DNA of 50,000 bases from Glandiceps talaboti (lineage: Eukaryota; Hemichordata; Enteropneusta; Spengelidae): assembly GCF_964340395.1 (NCBI RefSeq), contig NC_135570.1, forward strand, positions 3,307,498 to 3,357,497. The letters run 5' to 3'. Shown here one piece after another: positions 9,326 through 23,096 of this stretch. The first letter of the stretch is position 1; each line of letters starts with the position of its first letter. The translations under genes and the position numbers were made by a program. The notes under the pieces are model-generated. The model was given only the letters and a program-made list of their open reading frames with translations. It did no database searches and was not told the DNA's origin.

Positions 9326-12300
9326 AGGAAGAAAATAATTAAAAATGTAAATTGTTTTAATTTGTAACAAATTAAAAAAAAACAAAAAACAATTGAGTGG
9401 TTAGGATTTCGCTTAGAATAGGTGGGTTAGGTCGATTTGTTATGTTATTTATTTTTTGTGTTCTGTTATGTTATTTTTTTTTTATTTATGTGTGAGTGTC
9501 TAGTTCAGGTAATGTTTCCCGTTTTTTTCCATATGGTCTCTGTGTTATTGGTTTCTTCACGTCAGATGTACAACCATTACAGATTGGAAGAACAGTTAAT
9601 TAAGTTGATGTCAGTTTCCGCATCCACTATTTCTCGCGAGACTTTCACAATTTTCGCGATTTTATTATTTTTTTCTCGAAAATGTAAAAAAAAAAGGTTT
9701 AGGATCGACAGTGAAAACTAGATGTGGTCGGGTAACTGTAACCAAAAATTTATTTTGGCCTTATTATGAATTAAATTTAAATCAAAACATTACAAATGCG
9801 TCCCACTACGATTCTAATCCGTATATTAATGCAAATAAAATGAACGCGAAATTAATTTCTATCTCTTTTGATTGTTTTGTCTATGGTTCTCCATTATTAT
9901 CATCATGTACAATATCTTTTAAAATATAAGAATAAACCGTATTTTCTAATAATTTTGAAGAGGGTACAAAGGAAATGTTACCCTTCACTCATCGGTCTAT
10001 CTCGGAAGGATCGTTGTATTAATATTTTAGAAAACCATTAGTTTGTAATTCGATATTAAAAATGTTGAACAGTAGCAAATAAATAAATAAATAAATAATT
10101 GAGAATTGTGATTCTTAACTGATAAATCTTTCTAATGAAGTATAAGGCAAAATAAAATAAATGTGTGCTTCCGATAACCCTACCCACCCTAATTTAAGCC
10201 TCCGACCCTAAACATTTTTTTCCATTCAAAAAGCAAAATGATGAGATTTTACTTCCGTTTCCGTGCAAATTTTCTAGCCAAAGTATCATTGTTCATTTTT
10301 AAAAATTCACATTCCATGTCTTTTAAGACTCTAAAATGAATGTATACAGTATTATAGTATTGTGTTTGTGTACTTCACATATAATAGTTTTTTGCCTAAT
10401 AAAAATATTCGTAAGATTGCAAAAACATGCATTATTCACTGTCTCTACTGTTTTAATGATATTAACTACTAGACTACGCTTAAATGTTTTTTTCATCGCA
10501 TTAACAAAACCATTGAACGTAACTGAAATAAATAGAATGTCGTCTTTAAAGATGGTTACTTCAAAATCCCCAGTGTAATCACATGCATTGCTGATATAAT
10601 AAGTAAGATGTAGCGATGATCAGTTTCCCAATATACATATAGATGCAGTTACTCGGTTGATTATTAAATCAGCAAAATAACATTAGCCATGTTTGTAGAC
10701 ATCAATAAATGATATTTTGATACACAACAAGAATAACGATACCGACTTAGTCTAATGCATGGTCATCACAGTCTTCGAAATGCGTTCAAATTAAACAAAT
10801 CTCTTGAGCTAAAGGCTTACGTTTGGATGGCTCTGTGATGTCGTAGAGCATGAAAAGAATAAGTGCCGACATGTTAAGAAAATGACTAAAGTCGTCAACA
10901 CGTCTTGCTTGGGTAATCATTGATTCATCACTACAGAGAGAGGACGAAAACGTATTAAAAGTTCAAATTACGCAAGCGCGGTCGATGGATTCCGTCATCA
11001 ACTTAGTGATATATCTGACTATCACTGCTGATGAAATCTTAACATATTCAACTGTACCTGCACAAATCATGTACAAGGAAGTATCATTTCCAGCTAGCTT
11101 CAAAAATAAAACATCAGAAATCGCTGGGTGTTTACCTCCATTCTAAATGCACGAAAAACAATGGCAATTCTCGAGTACAAGAACCTCCGCCCTGAATGTC
11201 AATTTTCAATGTTCATGAAATTTAACTTTTCACAACCAAGAACATTTTTTACTCTGTCATATTTTATACACAAATCAAGCGGTACAGTATTGTTCTTATA
11301 GCGCCATTTTCCTAAAATGTATTCACATTTTAACAAACCGAACTATTTTTTCCACGAAAAGTACAAACTCATAAAACAAGGAAGATCTTATGCTATTGCT
11401 AATATGCCAATGGGTTCCGAAATCCCCAGATCCTCAAATTAACAGTGAGTGAGATCGAGATTTCATTAGGTCCACTAAACTGCCTCCACGCTAACATTAC
11501 GGACGGTCTTGGTTGTCATGGCAACCGACAGTCGCTTAATAATGAGCCTGCCATGGTTTATTTCACTGTTACTTGATTCCGTTCTGTCGTCCGCATATTT
11601 CGAACTTCATTATACACATCCGCCCCTCTCAAGTAGATTTCTTTGGCAACATGTCTTTCATAGAATACAATATGTCACATTCACAAAAAATAATGACAAA
11701 AAAATAAACATAATATACACACAGGCAAGAATAATCGATAGGTATAGTGTAATGCATCGCAATCCACTAAAATTCACAAGATTGCAATTTGATTGTAACA
11801 CTGTTTCTCCTAACGAGATATATCGAATTAAACTGATAAATTTGCTCTCTGTGTGTGCCAGGTTGGCCCCCAAAAGGATAAGTTATCAATTTTAATATGT
11901 CTGTCAGACAAAGGAAGATTTCATATGCTAGGCTTATTATTGTCATTGGCATCTGCCATCTGCCTAGCCTATGAAGATAATTTTTCAATCAGTTAGGCAA
12001 GTAGTGATGAGTTAACAAGCTGCCTGTGGGTAGTCTGGACGCAGCTGGAAATATGCTGTCAACAAGATGAACTCGAAATATGTTTTAATTGTATTTTGGC
12101 AATTTTCATTTTGTATATACTTTTGAATGTGAATATGATGCGATTGTACTGAATTTAAAGGAGAAGCGACGGTGTCAACAACTACTAAAGCTCTCACTGC
12201 AGTTTAATGTATATCCGTCACTACTGTTCTGTGCTATTCTACTATATGTTTTTAACATGTTGTATTTTATAAGGGCACGGAGAAATCAATAAAACATATC

Positions 12301-13120
12301 CATCATCTATAACTAGCGTCCCATCTGCAACACTCGCAAATTAAATTCCCATTAACTGGAATTGTATGCTTTAGAAAGCACAGTCTTAAATATATACATC
12401 ATGTGTCCCTTGGCATTCTTAAGTAACTCAACGTTCCTTCGATGCTACTTCAAGCTTCATAATGATAAAAAAATAAGCTTTGACGCAAAGAAGATGGACA
12501 TTTTTTATATTGGATGATATCAACCGATGACATCATATCGCAAGAATGAAAAGTATACCTTCTTGACCCACTGACTTTTACGATTTCCGTTGAATTATAT
12601 AAGTAGATACAACGGTGGTGACTGTCAATTCAGCCCCTTAAACGCCATTAGGCGCATCTACTAAACCTCTTCGCAGAGAACATTAATGCATGCAGCACAC
12701 ATCGGTCAGTGAGTTCTTTATATATATATTTTTGAAAGGCCTTATCAACTTTTTCTCAGCAAAAGTTCTATTAGGGAAGCTTCTTATTCCTCACACTCTT
12801 GAGGATTACTTTGTAAGCAAAATAGTAGAAACCATTAACTATGCCCTTTTGCAAATGTCAAATCCGTTCAACATCAATCTATATTCTACTTTGATGGAAC
12901 AAAAGAAACGTACATTTTTCCAACAGTGTAATTATACCGCAAGGTTAATATGTTTGATATATTTGTGATGTTGCTTTTCTTATCAAACAGAATAGGTCAG
13001 GTTTAACTTTGACAGAACCTAACTTCATTCATTTTAATTTCAAATTTATCTATAAAGAACAAAGAATAGTTATTTGTACAGTGAGGTATATCTCGTGTAC
13101 ACACATATCTTCATACCAAC
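9326..13120. other. No gene seen; 5' flank of the receptor
   Basis: About 3.8 kb of AT-rich DNA. A short AAAT run is at 10079-10098. Frames such as 9437-9721, 10336-10578, 11509-11895 and 12690-12968 lack family motifs or convincing splice context, and the first three are rich in AT-driven residues. The receptor's distal regulatory DNA may lie here. Confidence 0.45.
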
Positions 13121-13200
13121 CTGCCTGCCTGCCTGCCTACCTACCTACCTACCTACCTACACATACATACATACATACATACATACATACATACATACAT

Positions 13201-13245
<45 letters not shown>

Positions 13246-13430
13246 CATGCCTGCATGCATACATGCGTAAGTACGTACGTACGTACGTACATACATACAT
13301 ACATACATACATACATACATACATACATACATACATACATACATACATACATACATACATACATACATACATACATACATACATACATACATACATACAT
13401 ACATACATACATACATACATACATACATAC
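13121..13430. repeat. Compound tetranucleotide array
   Basis: Ordered blocks: CCTG, CCTA, CATA, CAGA (about 13202-13242), a short GCATGCCTGCATGCATACATGC transition, GTAC (about 13271-13290), then long CATA to 13430. Neighbouring blocks mostly differ by one base per unit, as expected when a point mutation is spread by slippage. Confidence 0.95.
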
Positions 13431-14495
<1,065 letters not shown>

Positions 14496-14671
14496 TTTAC
14501 ACTGGAAACAATATTGGAAAGACAAAATGGAAAGGGATGAGAAGTAAAGCATCATCTATGAAAAAAATAAAACTTTTTCAGAATCAGATTAATCGGAATC
14601 GGTTAATCCCCTGGAAATTCAAATATCTGCTCAATCTGATTTATATTACATTTCGATGAAAATATAAAGAT

Positions 14672-14678
14672 TTGTTGC

Positions 14679-14713
<35 letters not shown>

Positions 14714-14735
14714 TTTTTTTTTTTTTTGTTGTTTT
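14672..14735. repeat. (GTT)n followed by a T run
   Basis: GTT trinucleotides pass into about 17 T residues and then GTTGTTTTC. Confidence 0.9.
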
Positions 14736-17594
14736 CTTCAAATTCGCTTAGAATTATCTGATCTATGATATATGCTAAATTAAAATGCACGACTTGATAC
14801 GTTACCGTCGTCGCTCACGCAGTAAACCCATTGGCACTCTCAGTGAAAGTGGAACGTTTTCAATTCACCCAACAAGGATTTAGCGAAGAATTAGAGCAAT
14901 TTCAAGGGCTTACAAAATAACCGTTAGGACGTGACTTTCGACAAAAAACGTTGCACTGCAGCCGTCTGCACGAACTGTTTAATGCATACATATCTTGTTG
15001 CTATCGTATTTAGTACACGACATGGCCGGAAATGACGTCAACATTTGTCTTTGCTCGTTTTCTTCGCTGAAATTATATGAGATTACCTTAAAGCTTGACG
15101 AAAGTATTCAAGATAATTTCTCCTTTTTCATCTGAACTATTACAGTCGGCGACCGAAAACTATTTTTTTTCAATAGTAGATAGTCTGAGTTTGCTGACTC
15201 AACATGTGTAATATGACTTCGCGCATACAGTCAATTGCTAATCTTTTCGTTACTTCATTACTCAGTTATTTCAACGTCAATACATTTAGTCTAACTTATG
15301 GTTAGATATTCGGTTATAATATACATAGGATCTTTTAACTGTAATGATGCAGTTAGGGACAGCTTAGGTAGTGAATTTGAAAACGTACATTCAATCTTGT
15401 TGACATGAAACCATCGCTCGGTAGGGAAATCCGTGGCAAGCGTTTGCTTTCTCTATATTTTGAAGATGAAACTACCGCTCGATAAGACCAGCCGTCGAAT
15501 ACGTTAACCGACAAGTAAAATTTTGTGTTAAAATTTAACTGCCATACATACTCTGTATAATTTATATTGTTAACTTCTTTGTTTGCCTCCGGCTACGTTC
15601 AAGTTTGACTAGAAGGTTAAAAGTCGTGAAATAAGCAGAAATCGTGCACTAAAGTAATATATGGCATATTTTATGTTGCCAACTTGAAAATGCCACTTAT
15701 TACAAATTTAGTACATTTAGTAACATGTGACAAAATTCATTACACACTATTTTCTTGAGAATAGAAACATTTGAAAATATGTCTCTTTGAACAGTAATTT
15801 GGCTTACCTTAATAGAGCGATAAAAAACACGGCGCTGGACGCAGCGACATAAATTTGAATGACGAAGAATCGACAAAAAAATTATGATTCTGCGCAGTTT
15901 GGTATCTATCTGTATACGTTGGATGTCCTGTCGTGATTTGCATACAACCAAGCCTCCTTGAATTCCTTCCTGGAAGCTTACGCGACTGTGCTTAAAATAA
16001 TAAATAGAACGTCTGCAATTCATTCTGTGTTGTTTTTTATTCATTCACATCTACAAGCGTTGTAACTGTGTCAAAGATGAAGTAATCAGAAGAACGTTAA
16101 ATGGATAGATTTAGTGTCCAATTTCAACGTTGAGAAAATTGTTCTGATTAAATGTTGCAGCAGTGACACACTTTCTGAGAAATCGCCTTAACACCATGGT
16201 AACGTAAACGAAGAGCATGAAGTACAGAGACAAGTAAAACGGTTTGGATTTATTGAGACTAAAGTCTTTAGCCATAATGTCAAGGATATGTGTTCGATAT
16301 CTTGTCCTATCCCTTTGGTGAATATTTTTCATTCATACGATTTGAAAAGACATACATGTTGTGAGTGTTTTTCCAACTGTCAAATGTATTCTTTAGTATT
16401 ATACTATACCTGTTTCTGTTCTGTGACACTTTATGCAGGATATAATGATTTGGATGTACCCGCAAGGGGTCGAAATCTGGAGTGACTTAAGTGACGCAGT
16501 CCATTCCCAAAAAGACCAATTGAGATTTCAGTTGAGTTAAGAGGACATTGGCAAAATGTAAGACTGTATACAGCTCACGTTTTCATTTTTCATGGATGAT
16601 ACGCCGTCCTGATGAACCAACGTGAGATACGAATTAAGAGACCAAATTACCTTTATCATAGACGAAACAAATCACGTTTATGGAATTTATTTACTCCTAA
16701 TTTACCAATTTACTGGTCAAAATTTGATTAAGAAAGTTAAAAGCACCCTGTGGTGTTTCAAGTTGCATCTAATAATCACGATCTGATACATTATCCAAGT
16801 GTCAACTGCTAACCTTGAACTTTGACCCGAGTCTATGTACCAGGAAACCAAGTCGGAATTGTACAATTTCTCGCATCATCCGGTATGACAGACACATATT
16901 ATATTTCCCAGGGTTCATTTATCGACATAAAAGACTCAGTCAAACCCACGACTCATTAGGTACCGTCACAGATAGAGCATACGCCATGAATTCAAACGAC
17001 AGTTCGATATAAATAGATACTTACTACAGTCGACAAATATTTGTATTAGTTTCACAGTATACGAACTTTTCGTTTTACAGTATTAAACCTAGTTTAGAAT
17101 TCGCTTTTATTATCGTAAAATCTCTTTATCAAATAAGACTATGTCTACAAAAACGACCTTCCATTTACTCAATGACACGATGTCAAATTTTCAATATCAG
17201 GATGCAACATTCCGCATATGCCGGAAGATAACGATCAGTCATTTTCAACATACTTAGCACATATCATGTCGAATAAAAGATTAAGTATCGTGATAAATTC
17301 ATTTTTCCATCCGCAGGCAAACTATCAGTACATGACTTAAAAGCTTATGTTGTGATATCATATCATTTGTCCGGTAATTATTACTTTTTTACATAGTCAT
17401 TAGGTAGATATCATCACTAGATATATGACTATAATGTGTGTAATGTATTTGTTGTTCTTCTCGTTAAAGTTGTACCATTGAATGTTTTTGAGGCTAGTAA
17501 TCAGTGAAAGTCATTGCGCACATTATTAGCTTCCACAGAGGACGCTTATGTTATACCAATACCTTCTGTCCATATATGTGTGTGCACGTGTATG
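14736..17594. other. No gene seen
   Basis: About 2.9 kb. A CRE octamer is at 15033-15040. A minus-strand frame at 15700-16044 and a short membrane-like frame at 16111-16332 were examined; neither gives a protein I recognise. A small exon could be missed. Confidence 0.4.
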
Positions 17595-17602
17595 CCTGTC
17601 TG

Positions 17603-17697
<95 letters not shown>

Positions 17698-17831
17698 ATG
17701 TATGTATGTATGTATGTATGTATGTATGTATGTATGTATGTATGTATGTCTGTCTGTCTGTCTGTCTGTCCGGCTGGTTGTCTGCCCGCATGGCTGTCTT
17801 TGTTTGTTTGTTTGTTTGTTTGCTTGCTTGT
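17595..17831. repeat. Compound (CTGT)n-(TATG)n-(CTGT)n-(TTTG)n array
   Basis: CTGT to about 17696, TATG to 17748, CTGT to about 17770, a degenerate GGCTGGTTGTCTGCC stretch, then TTTG/CTTG. Translations read SVCLSVCL or TDRQTDRQ. Confidence 0.95.
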
Positions 17832-18839
17832 ATTACGTAGAATAACAAGTGGTTTAATGATGGTAATGATATATGTGTGTGATGGATATCACCACAACTT
17901 ATAAGTATTCGATCTTTGAATGTACCAACTGCAATATATACCCACAGGAGCACTGCCAGCTTCAATCTCATATTATTACTAATAATAGTATGTGCTAACA
18001 TTATATTGTTTGCAATTAAATCGAAAAGTTGTGGACTTTATTAGGTTCATAGAGGTTCACTGGTATATGTATGCTACATTATTTTCAAAGCAAGATTGAC
18101 GAACAATAAATTATAGAAATCTTTTAGATTTATAAGAAGCAAAATGAAGACTATGGCATTAGTGTTGTTTATAGTAAGTTAGGGATGGTGAAGCGTATGT
18201 CCCAGGCTTTATAAAATACATATTTGTTATCGAATGGAAGACTTGGACAGACGTGCCTTTTCGTTGTCAATCTTTCATCACTTTGTAACATCGCTGAGTT
18301 AACGACACGTACAAAATGACCCCTTAAAATGACCTTGTAATCTTCCAAGTTTTCATACGTATATAGAGTTTTCACCGGCTTCTTTAAACTGATAAGCCTG
18401 CGTTTTAATGATAGCTTTTGAAATATCGTTTTCCTGTGTAATGAAACAGATGTGTGCAAAAGCTTCCTGTTAGTAAGTATGTACATCCTTGTGATAAATT
18501 CAATAAAAATAAAATTTGTTATTACATGCAAAAAAAACCAAAAAAAAACATATCTGGCCAATTCAATTTCAAAAAGTTACTTCAGAAAGTTTCGAAGTCC
18601 AAACAGAAGACAGGGCTATCATCACTTGTAAGAACTTCCCACTCAGTTTGTATTTATCATAGGTGTAATCTGTATTTATAAAATATGTATTTATAATACC
18701 TGCACGAAAATACATTAGGTAAACGAAAACTTGATGTTGCTTGAGGACAAACTCTATATGTTACACGAACATTAACCAACAGAATTACCTTTATGTCTAC
18801 ATTAATTTTTTCTTGGCTATCGATCATACGCGTAATGGT
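17832..18839. other. No gene seen
   Basis: A minus-strand frame of 130 codons at 18169-18561 is the longest non-repeat frame here. It has a hydrophobic start and a basic middle but no motif I recognise, and no splice context supports it. Confidence 0.4.
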
Positions 18840-18876
18840 TATATATATATGTAATGGTTATATATATATATATATA

Positions 18877-18945
<69 letters not shown>

Positions 18946-18999
18946 AAGAAGAAATACTGCGGTATAGAGCACTGTCTTAGCAGATTGATACTCACCGAG

Positions 19000-19058
<59 letters not shown>

Positions 19059-19069
19059 AGAAATACTGC

Positions 19070-19154
<85 letters not shown>
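18840..19154. repeat. Three (TA)n arrays separated by AGAAATACTG words
   Basis: TA arrays lie at about 18840-18941, 19001-19058 and 19073-19154. The same decamer AGAAATACTG follows each one, at 18950, 19059 and 19157, so the region is a higher-order repeat of roughly 100 bp: TA array plus decamer. After the first decamer comes the 45-bp island at 18956-19000. Confidence 0.9.
18956..19000 (-). repeat. 45-bp island, inverted copy of 8371-8415
   Basis: Reverse complement of the island in receptor intron 1, 44 of 45 identical. Both sit against TA arrays, and beyond the 45 bp the flanks differ on the side away from the GAGT end. This copy is followed, read in its own direction, by ATTTCTTCTTC; the other is followed by GGCAGTGCGT. 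Confidence 0.85.
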
Positions 19155-19159
<5 letters not shown>

Positions 19160-21039
19160 AATACTGACTCCAATCATGTGACAGGCGCGTGCTATTCACA
19201 TATTAATCGAAAAATAAGCAATAGATTAGGGGTCACATCTGACCATGTGAAATATGTATACTAATAGAATTGATTCCAAAGAGACTCTGTGTTAATTGCA
19301 GTGATATAGGTATCCTGCATACTCATTATAAACTTCTTTTCATGTACATGATTTTCATTATGGTCATATTCTATTATTTGTTTAAGCAATTACCTTATTT
19401 CAATCTCATCAAATAAGTTTTCAATCTCATCTATTCATAAACAGACGTGAAAGCACACATGAAATATTGAAAATATAGGTTGCAAGCATGGTGTTCATTG
19501 GCAACCGAGGGAATATCATGTGCTCTGAAACCATGAAACGACTCTCTCCAGAACTTAAAGCTGATGAAAATACTCTTAAGACTTATTTCCTACTAGAATT
19601 GCATTCCCTTTTAAACACTTACTTGTAGAAATTGTGATGCGATTGTGACAAGTGGAGCTGAATAGTAATGTTGCTTTAATACCATCTGCCCAGGACATAA
19701 TTCAAAGTACTCACTACGTGATAATTGCATATTTAAGGTGACTGTCATAGTATATAACTGATTACGAACTGCTACGCTGATTAATGTCAGTTGTGGTTTA
19801 TGTTATGTACAGTATAAGGAATACCATGTCCTACAATTTATATGTCAAATATCAGTTATATCTAATTAACAACCTTAAACTCTGCAATTGATCAACTTTC
19901 TTTGACATTTCCATTAAGTAAATACGCCCTGGGACCAATATCCATGTATATCAATGTTATTGAAACTTTGTCATCTGAAGGTTTATTCCTGGTCTTTTTG
20001 AAGAAACTTGGGGTGTTCATCATCTTGTTTTTTTTCGTTTTTCAGGAAATCGTCAATATCACCCCACAGTCTACATAGTATTCAGTGACCATATTAGATT
20101 TATTTGGTTTGATTTTGATAACATTTCGACATCTATTAAAAAGAATTACATGATAACTCCTGTTTTTTAAGTCTCAATTTTTCTAGAACAGGCAGGATGC
20201 AATTCTGGCCATCATAATATTTCACCAAATTTGACTTTTGCCTATGGTTTTCTTGAACAAAATTACAGCAAAAAATTAGGACGTGTTCCTATATGCATAC
20301 TTTAGGCTATAAGGGACTAGTTGATTGATATTATCAAGTAATAGTGTTTATATATTGTAATTTCAATACTATGTTTAACTTATTGAATAAATATCAAGAT
20401 AAACGAGATAGGTAAATAACATTAGGTAAGGGCAGCCATTTCACTCGCTCGTGTCTTAGTGACTTCGATGGAATGTTTATAGTAATCACTTGCTTAGTGA
20501 ATATGTATCATTAGACATTCGAACAAAGAATAAATGACGGGATACAAGTCAAGCATATAGTAATCGCAAACCTTTGCTGATATGTCAGCAAACCTCGCTA
20601 AATAAAAGAATGATCAGGATCGCTACAGCCGGAAAAATATTCTTATCAGAATTCCTGTACAAATCATACAAAAGCATAGTAGCATGATGCCAGTGGGATT
20701 TACTGTGTATACTTATACTATACTACGCTACCACAATAACCTTACAGCAACGGTAGTGATAACACCTAACAAAACATTCAATATATGTTTTTGTTTTTCT
20801 TTAAGATGACGTACTATAGTGTTGTACTTATCGACTTATTATAAGTTGTAGTAGAACATCGGATTATCTGAATCTGGATTGTATGTAAAGGTACAATTGT
20901 ATAACCTTTGACCTACTCTTCAAATGCTAGATCATCAACCGGTTATAGGGCTCTGTATTAAAGTACACAGCTAACATGGACACCAAAATATTGAAAGCCT
21001 ACTTTATCGATATATTTTAATTTCTTAACCTATATTTAT
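19155..21039. other. No gene seen
   Basis: AT-rich, frequent stops in all frames. A perfect 8-bp hairpin (TTTGCTGA, loop TATG, TCAGCAAA) is at 20573-20592, overlapping two direct copies of GCAAACCT. Confidence 0.45.
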
Positions 21040-23096
21040 TAAAGGGACACTGGGTATTACTTATACCATCCATTAAGTACACTTGCAAGGTAAGTTTGGG
21101 TTTGTTAATCAACCCTAATAAACGTCTGCTGTTAGTTTTTGGGGATTGTAATATCACAGTCATGTGGTTAGTTAATAATTGGGACCTGGTAGGACAGAAG
21201 TTCTTATGTGAATGCTAATTCCATATGCTTCAGAGGCCGAAGTGGAGTGTATGTTCTCACGTTCCTGCAAGCTGAGAGTGTGGGACAGCCAATTTGATCT
21301 CACACTCTGTATCAATGCCCGAGTTAAAAATTGTAAAAACATTTTAAAACCCATTGCTGGTTGGTTTATTATTCCCCATGGCGTTGAGGAAGGATAAAGG
21401 GCAGTTGTGTTGTTATAGGTCCATGCTAGGAACAATATAATACAGCGCTTAGAGACCAGTTTATGGAAGCACTACAAATAACTAGCTAGTGTTAGGGAAT
21501 TTCATTCGTAATTCACTGAAATCGTTAGTCTATGTTTTTATAACCCAACCAAGCATTGTGTCATTGAAACGTAATGTGTAATCTTTACATGACAAAACTT
21601 TATTAATACCTTCTTTTAATCGAAGTATCTATAAACAATCTATACTCAGACTGGTGTATAATTAATACAGAGATCTTAAAGAGCGTTAAGAATGATTTTT
21701 ACAATTAATCTCCAAACATGTTACTAGTATTTTCATCTGCTGGCGTTTTCAAAAGCTATAAATACTGGAATTAAATTTCTTCAAACTATCTGTACGTAAT
21801 GAAAGTTATATGTTGACAACATTTTGGGGATATAGCCAAGCAGACAAATTGTCCTGCAGAGTTATAATTGTGGTTGCACTGCAGGTGTTGAATAAATGGA
21901 CATGTATCTCACCAGCAGTGTTACAAACACTGCATAATGCAGAATGCTTTTCCAACTTTGACCGACTACGTGTAGAAATCTATTAGTTGCTATGATCCTA
22001 TTGAAAAATCTGAAGTAAGATGAACAGAATGTGATTTCTATTTGTGCTTCTTTTAAGTTGAAGAGTGTGTTTGATGGCGACCTTCCACCCCCCGTCTATG
22101 CTTTTCATGATTGATTACACTGTTCACATTTCAGATACATGATTCTGTGTCGTCATTCTTTGTGCAGTGTTAGTTTATCAGTGAATTCTACTTGGCCAGA
22201 CAGTATAATACCTAAATACATTTACAAAAGCAAAATGTAATAAAATCTCAAAAACGTCGTAATTACATAATTCTAAAATAAATTTTTTACCAAATATGAT
22301 AACCATTGGCATAAATTTATGATTTACTCAGCAGTGGTAATATCCAGTGGAAATGAAATTAAGCTTTTTATTATATATACCTTACTATATTTTTAAAAAA
22401 GGAACTTTTATTATATGAACACACTACTAGTACTAGACGACAGGAAATTTGTCATCCGTGACGTCAAACAAATGTAAAGACTATTAAGCGAGCTTTTTTT
22501 GAAAATGGTTGCTAGGAAGTGTTAATACAACAGATGCTATCTATCACGTGGTCAAACATTTATGTGACTAATCGTGAGTTGGTTTAAATGTGATTTGTTA
22601 GAAATCAAATTATCAGAATTATTTCCGTTTGATTTATTGCTTCAAGATTTATATTGTGATATTTTGGGTGACGACCCTGTCTTTTCGTTTGGTAATTACT
22701 TTGTTAAGCTCTGCGGATATGGAAAAATATTTTTCGAACTTAGTCTAGTCAACGGCTTACTGTAGTGGTTAATTCTTTCTCGGGGACATAAGACGTAGAA
22801 AATGATATAATTACGAAACCAAAAGGCCTTTTGTAACAATGTATGAGAGTAGTGTAATTTTGTAATTATTTCTATATTAAAGCCATGGTGAGAGGAAAGA
22901 CACGCTTTTCCTGTTGTTGAGAATTCAATCACAACTTTACTGGGAACTATTTCTTTACTTGTAGGCAGTCCTATGTGCGTTTCTAATGCCATTTTTTTGT
23001 TTTCAGTATTTCACAATATCACTGAAGCTTATGAAAATACGTACAATACAAGACATTAATCTTTCATAAACACATTGAATGACCAGTGTCCCTTTA
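21040..23096. mobile_element. Candidate non-autonomous DNA element with 14-bp inverted ends
   Basis: TAAAGGGACACTGG at 21040-21053 is matched exactly by its reverse complement at 23083-23096. TAAAGGGACACT-type ends are seen in several animal DNA-transposon and MITE groups (recalled, not searched). The 2,057-bp interior has no transposase; frames at 22574-22765 (plus) and 22696-22992 (minus) are unrecognised. No clear target-site duplication flanks the ends, so these may be two separate insertions in opposite orientation rather than one element. Confidence 0.45.

Noticed and set aside
13202-13430. Direct-repeat arrays that could be mistaken for a CRISPR array
   Set aside because: Units are 4 bp without unique spacers, and the window is animal DNA.
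15807-15900. Minus-strand reading CRFFVIQIYVAASSAVFFIALLR before a GTAAGC donor, resembling receptor TM3 and in the same splice phase
   Set aside because: The frame has a TAA just upstream with no acceptor between, the DR pair is LR, spacing differs by three residues and no other receptor exons lie nearby. Chance or a very decayed copy; a search with the receptor exon 2 would decide.
15700-16044. 114-codon minus-strand frame
   Set aside because: No recognisable domain, and it reads a different frame from the TM3-like segment above.
18169-18561. 130-codon minus-strand frame
   Set aside because: No motif recognised, low-complexity hydrophobic start, and no splice or promoter context.
22696-22992. 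98-codon minus-strand frame inside the candidate 2.06-kb element
   Set aside because: Does not resemble any transposase I know; too short to support a call.
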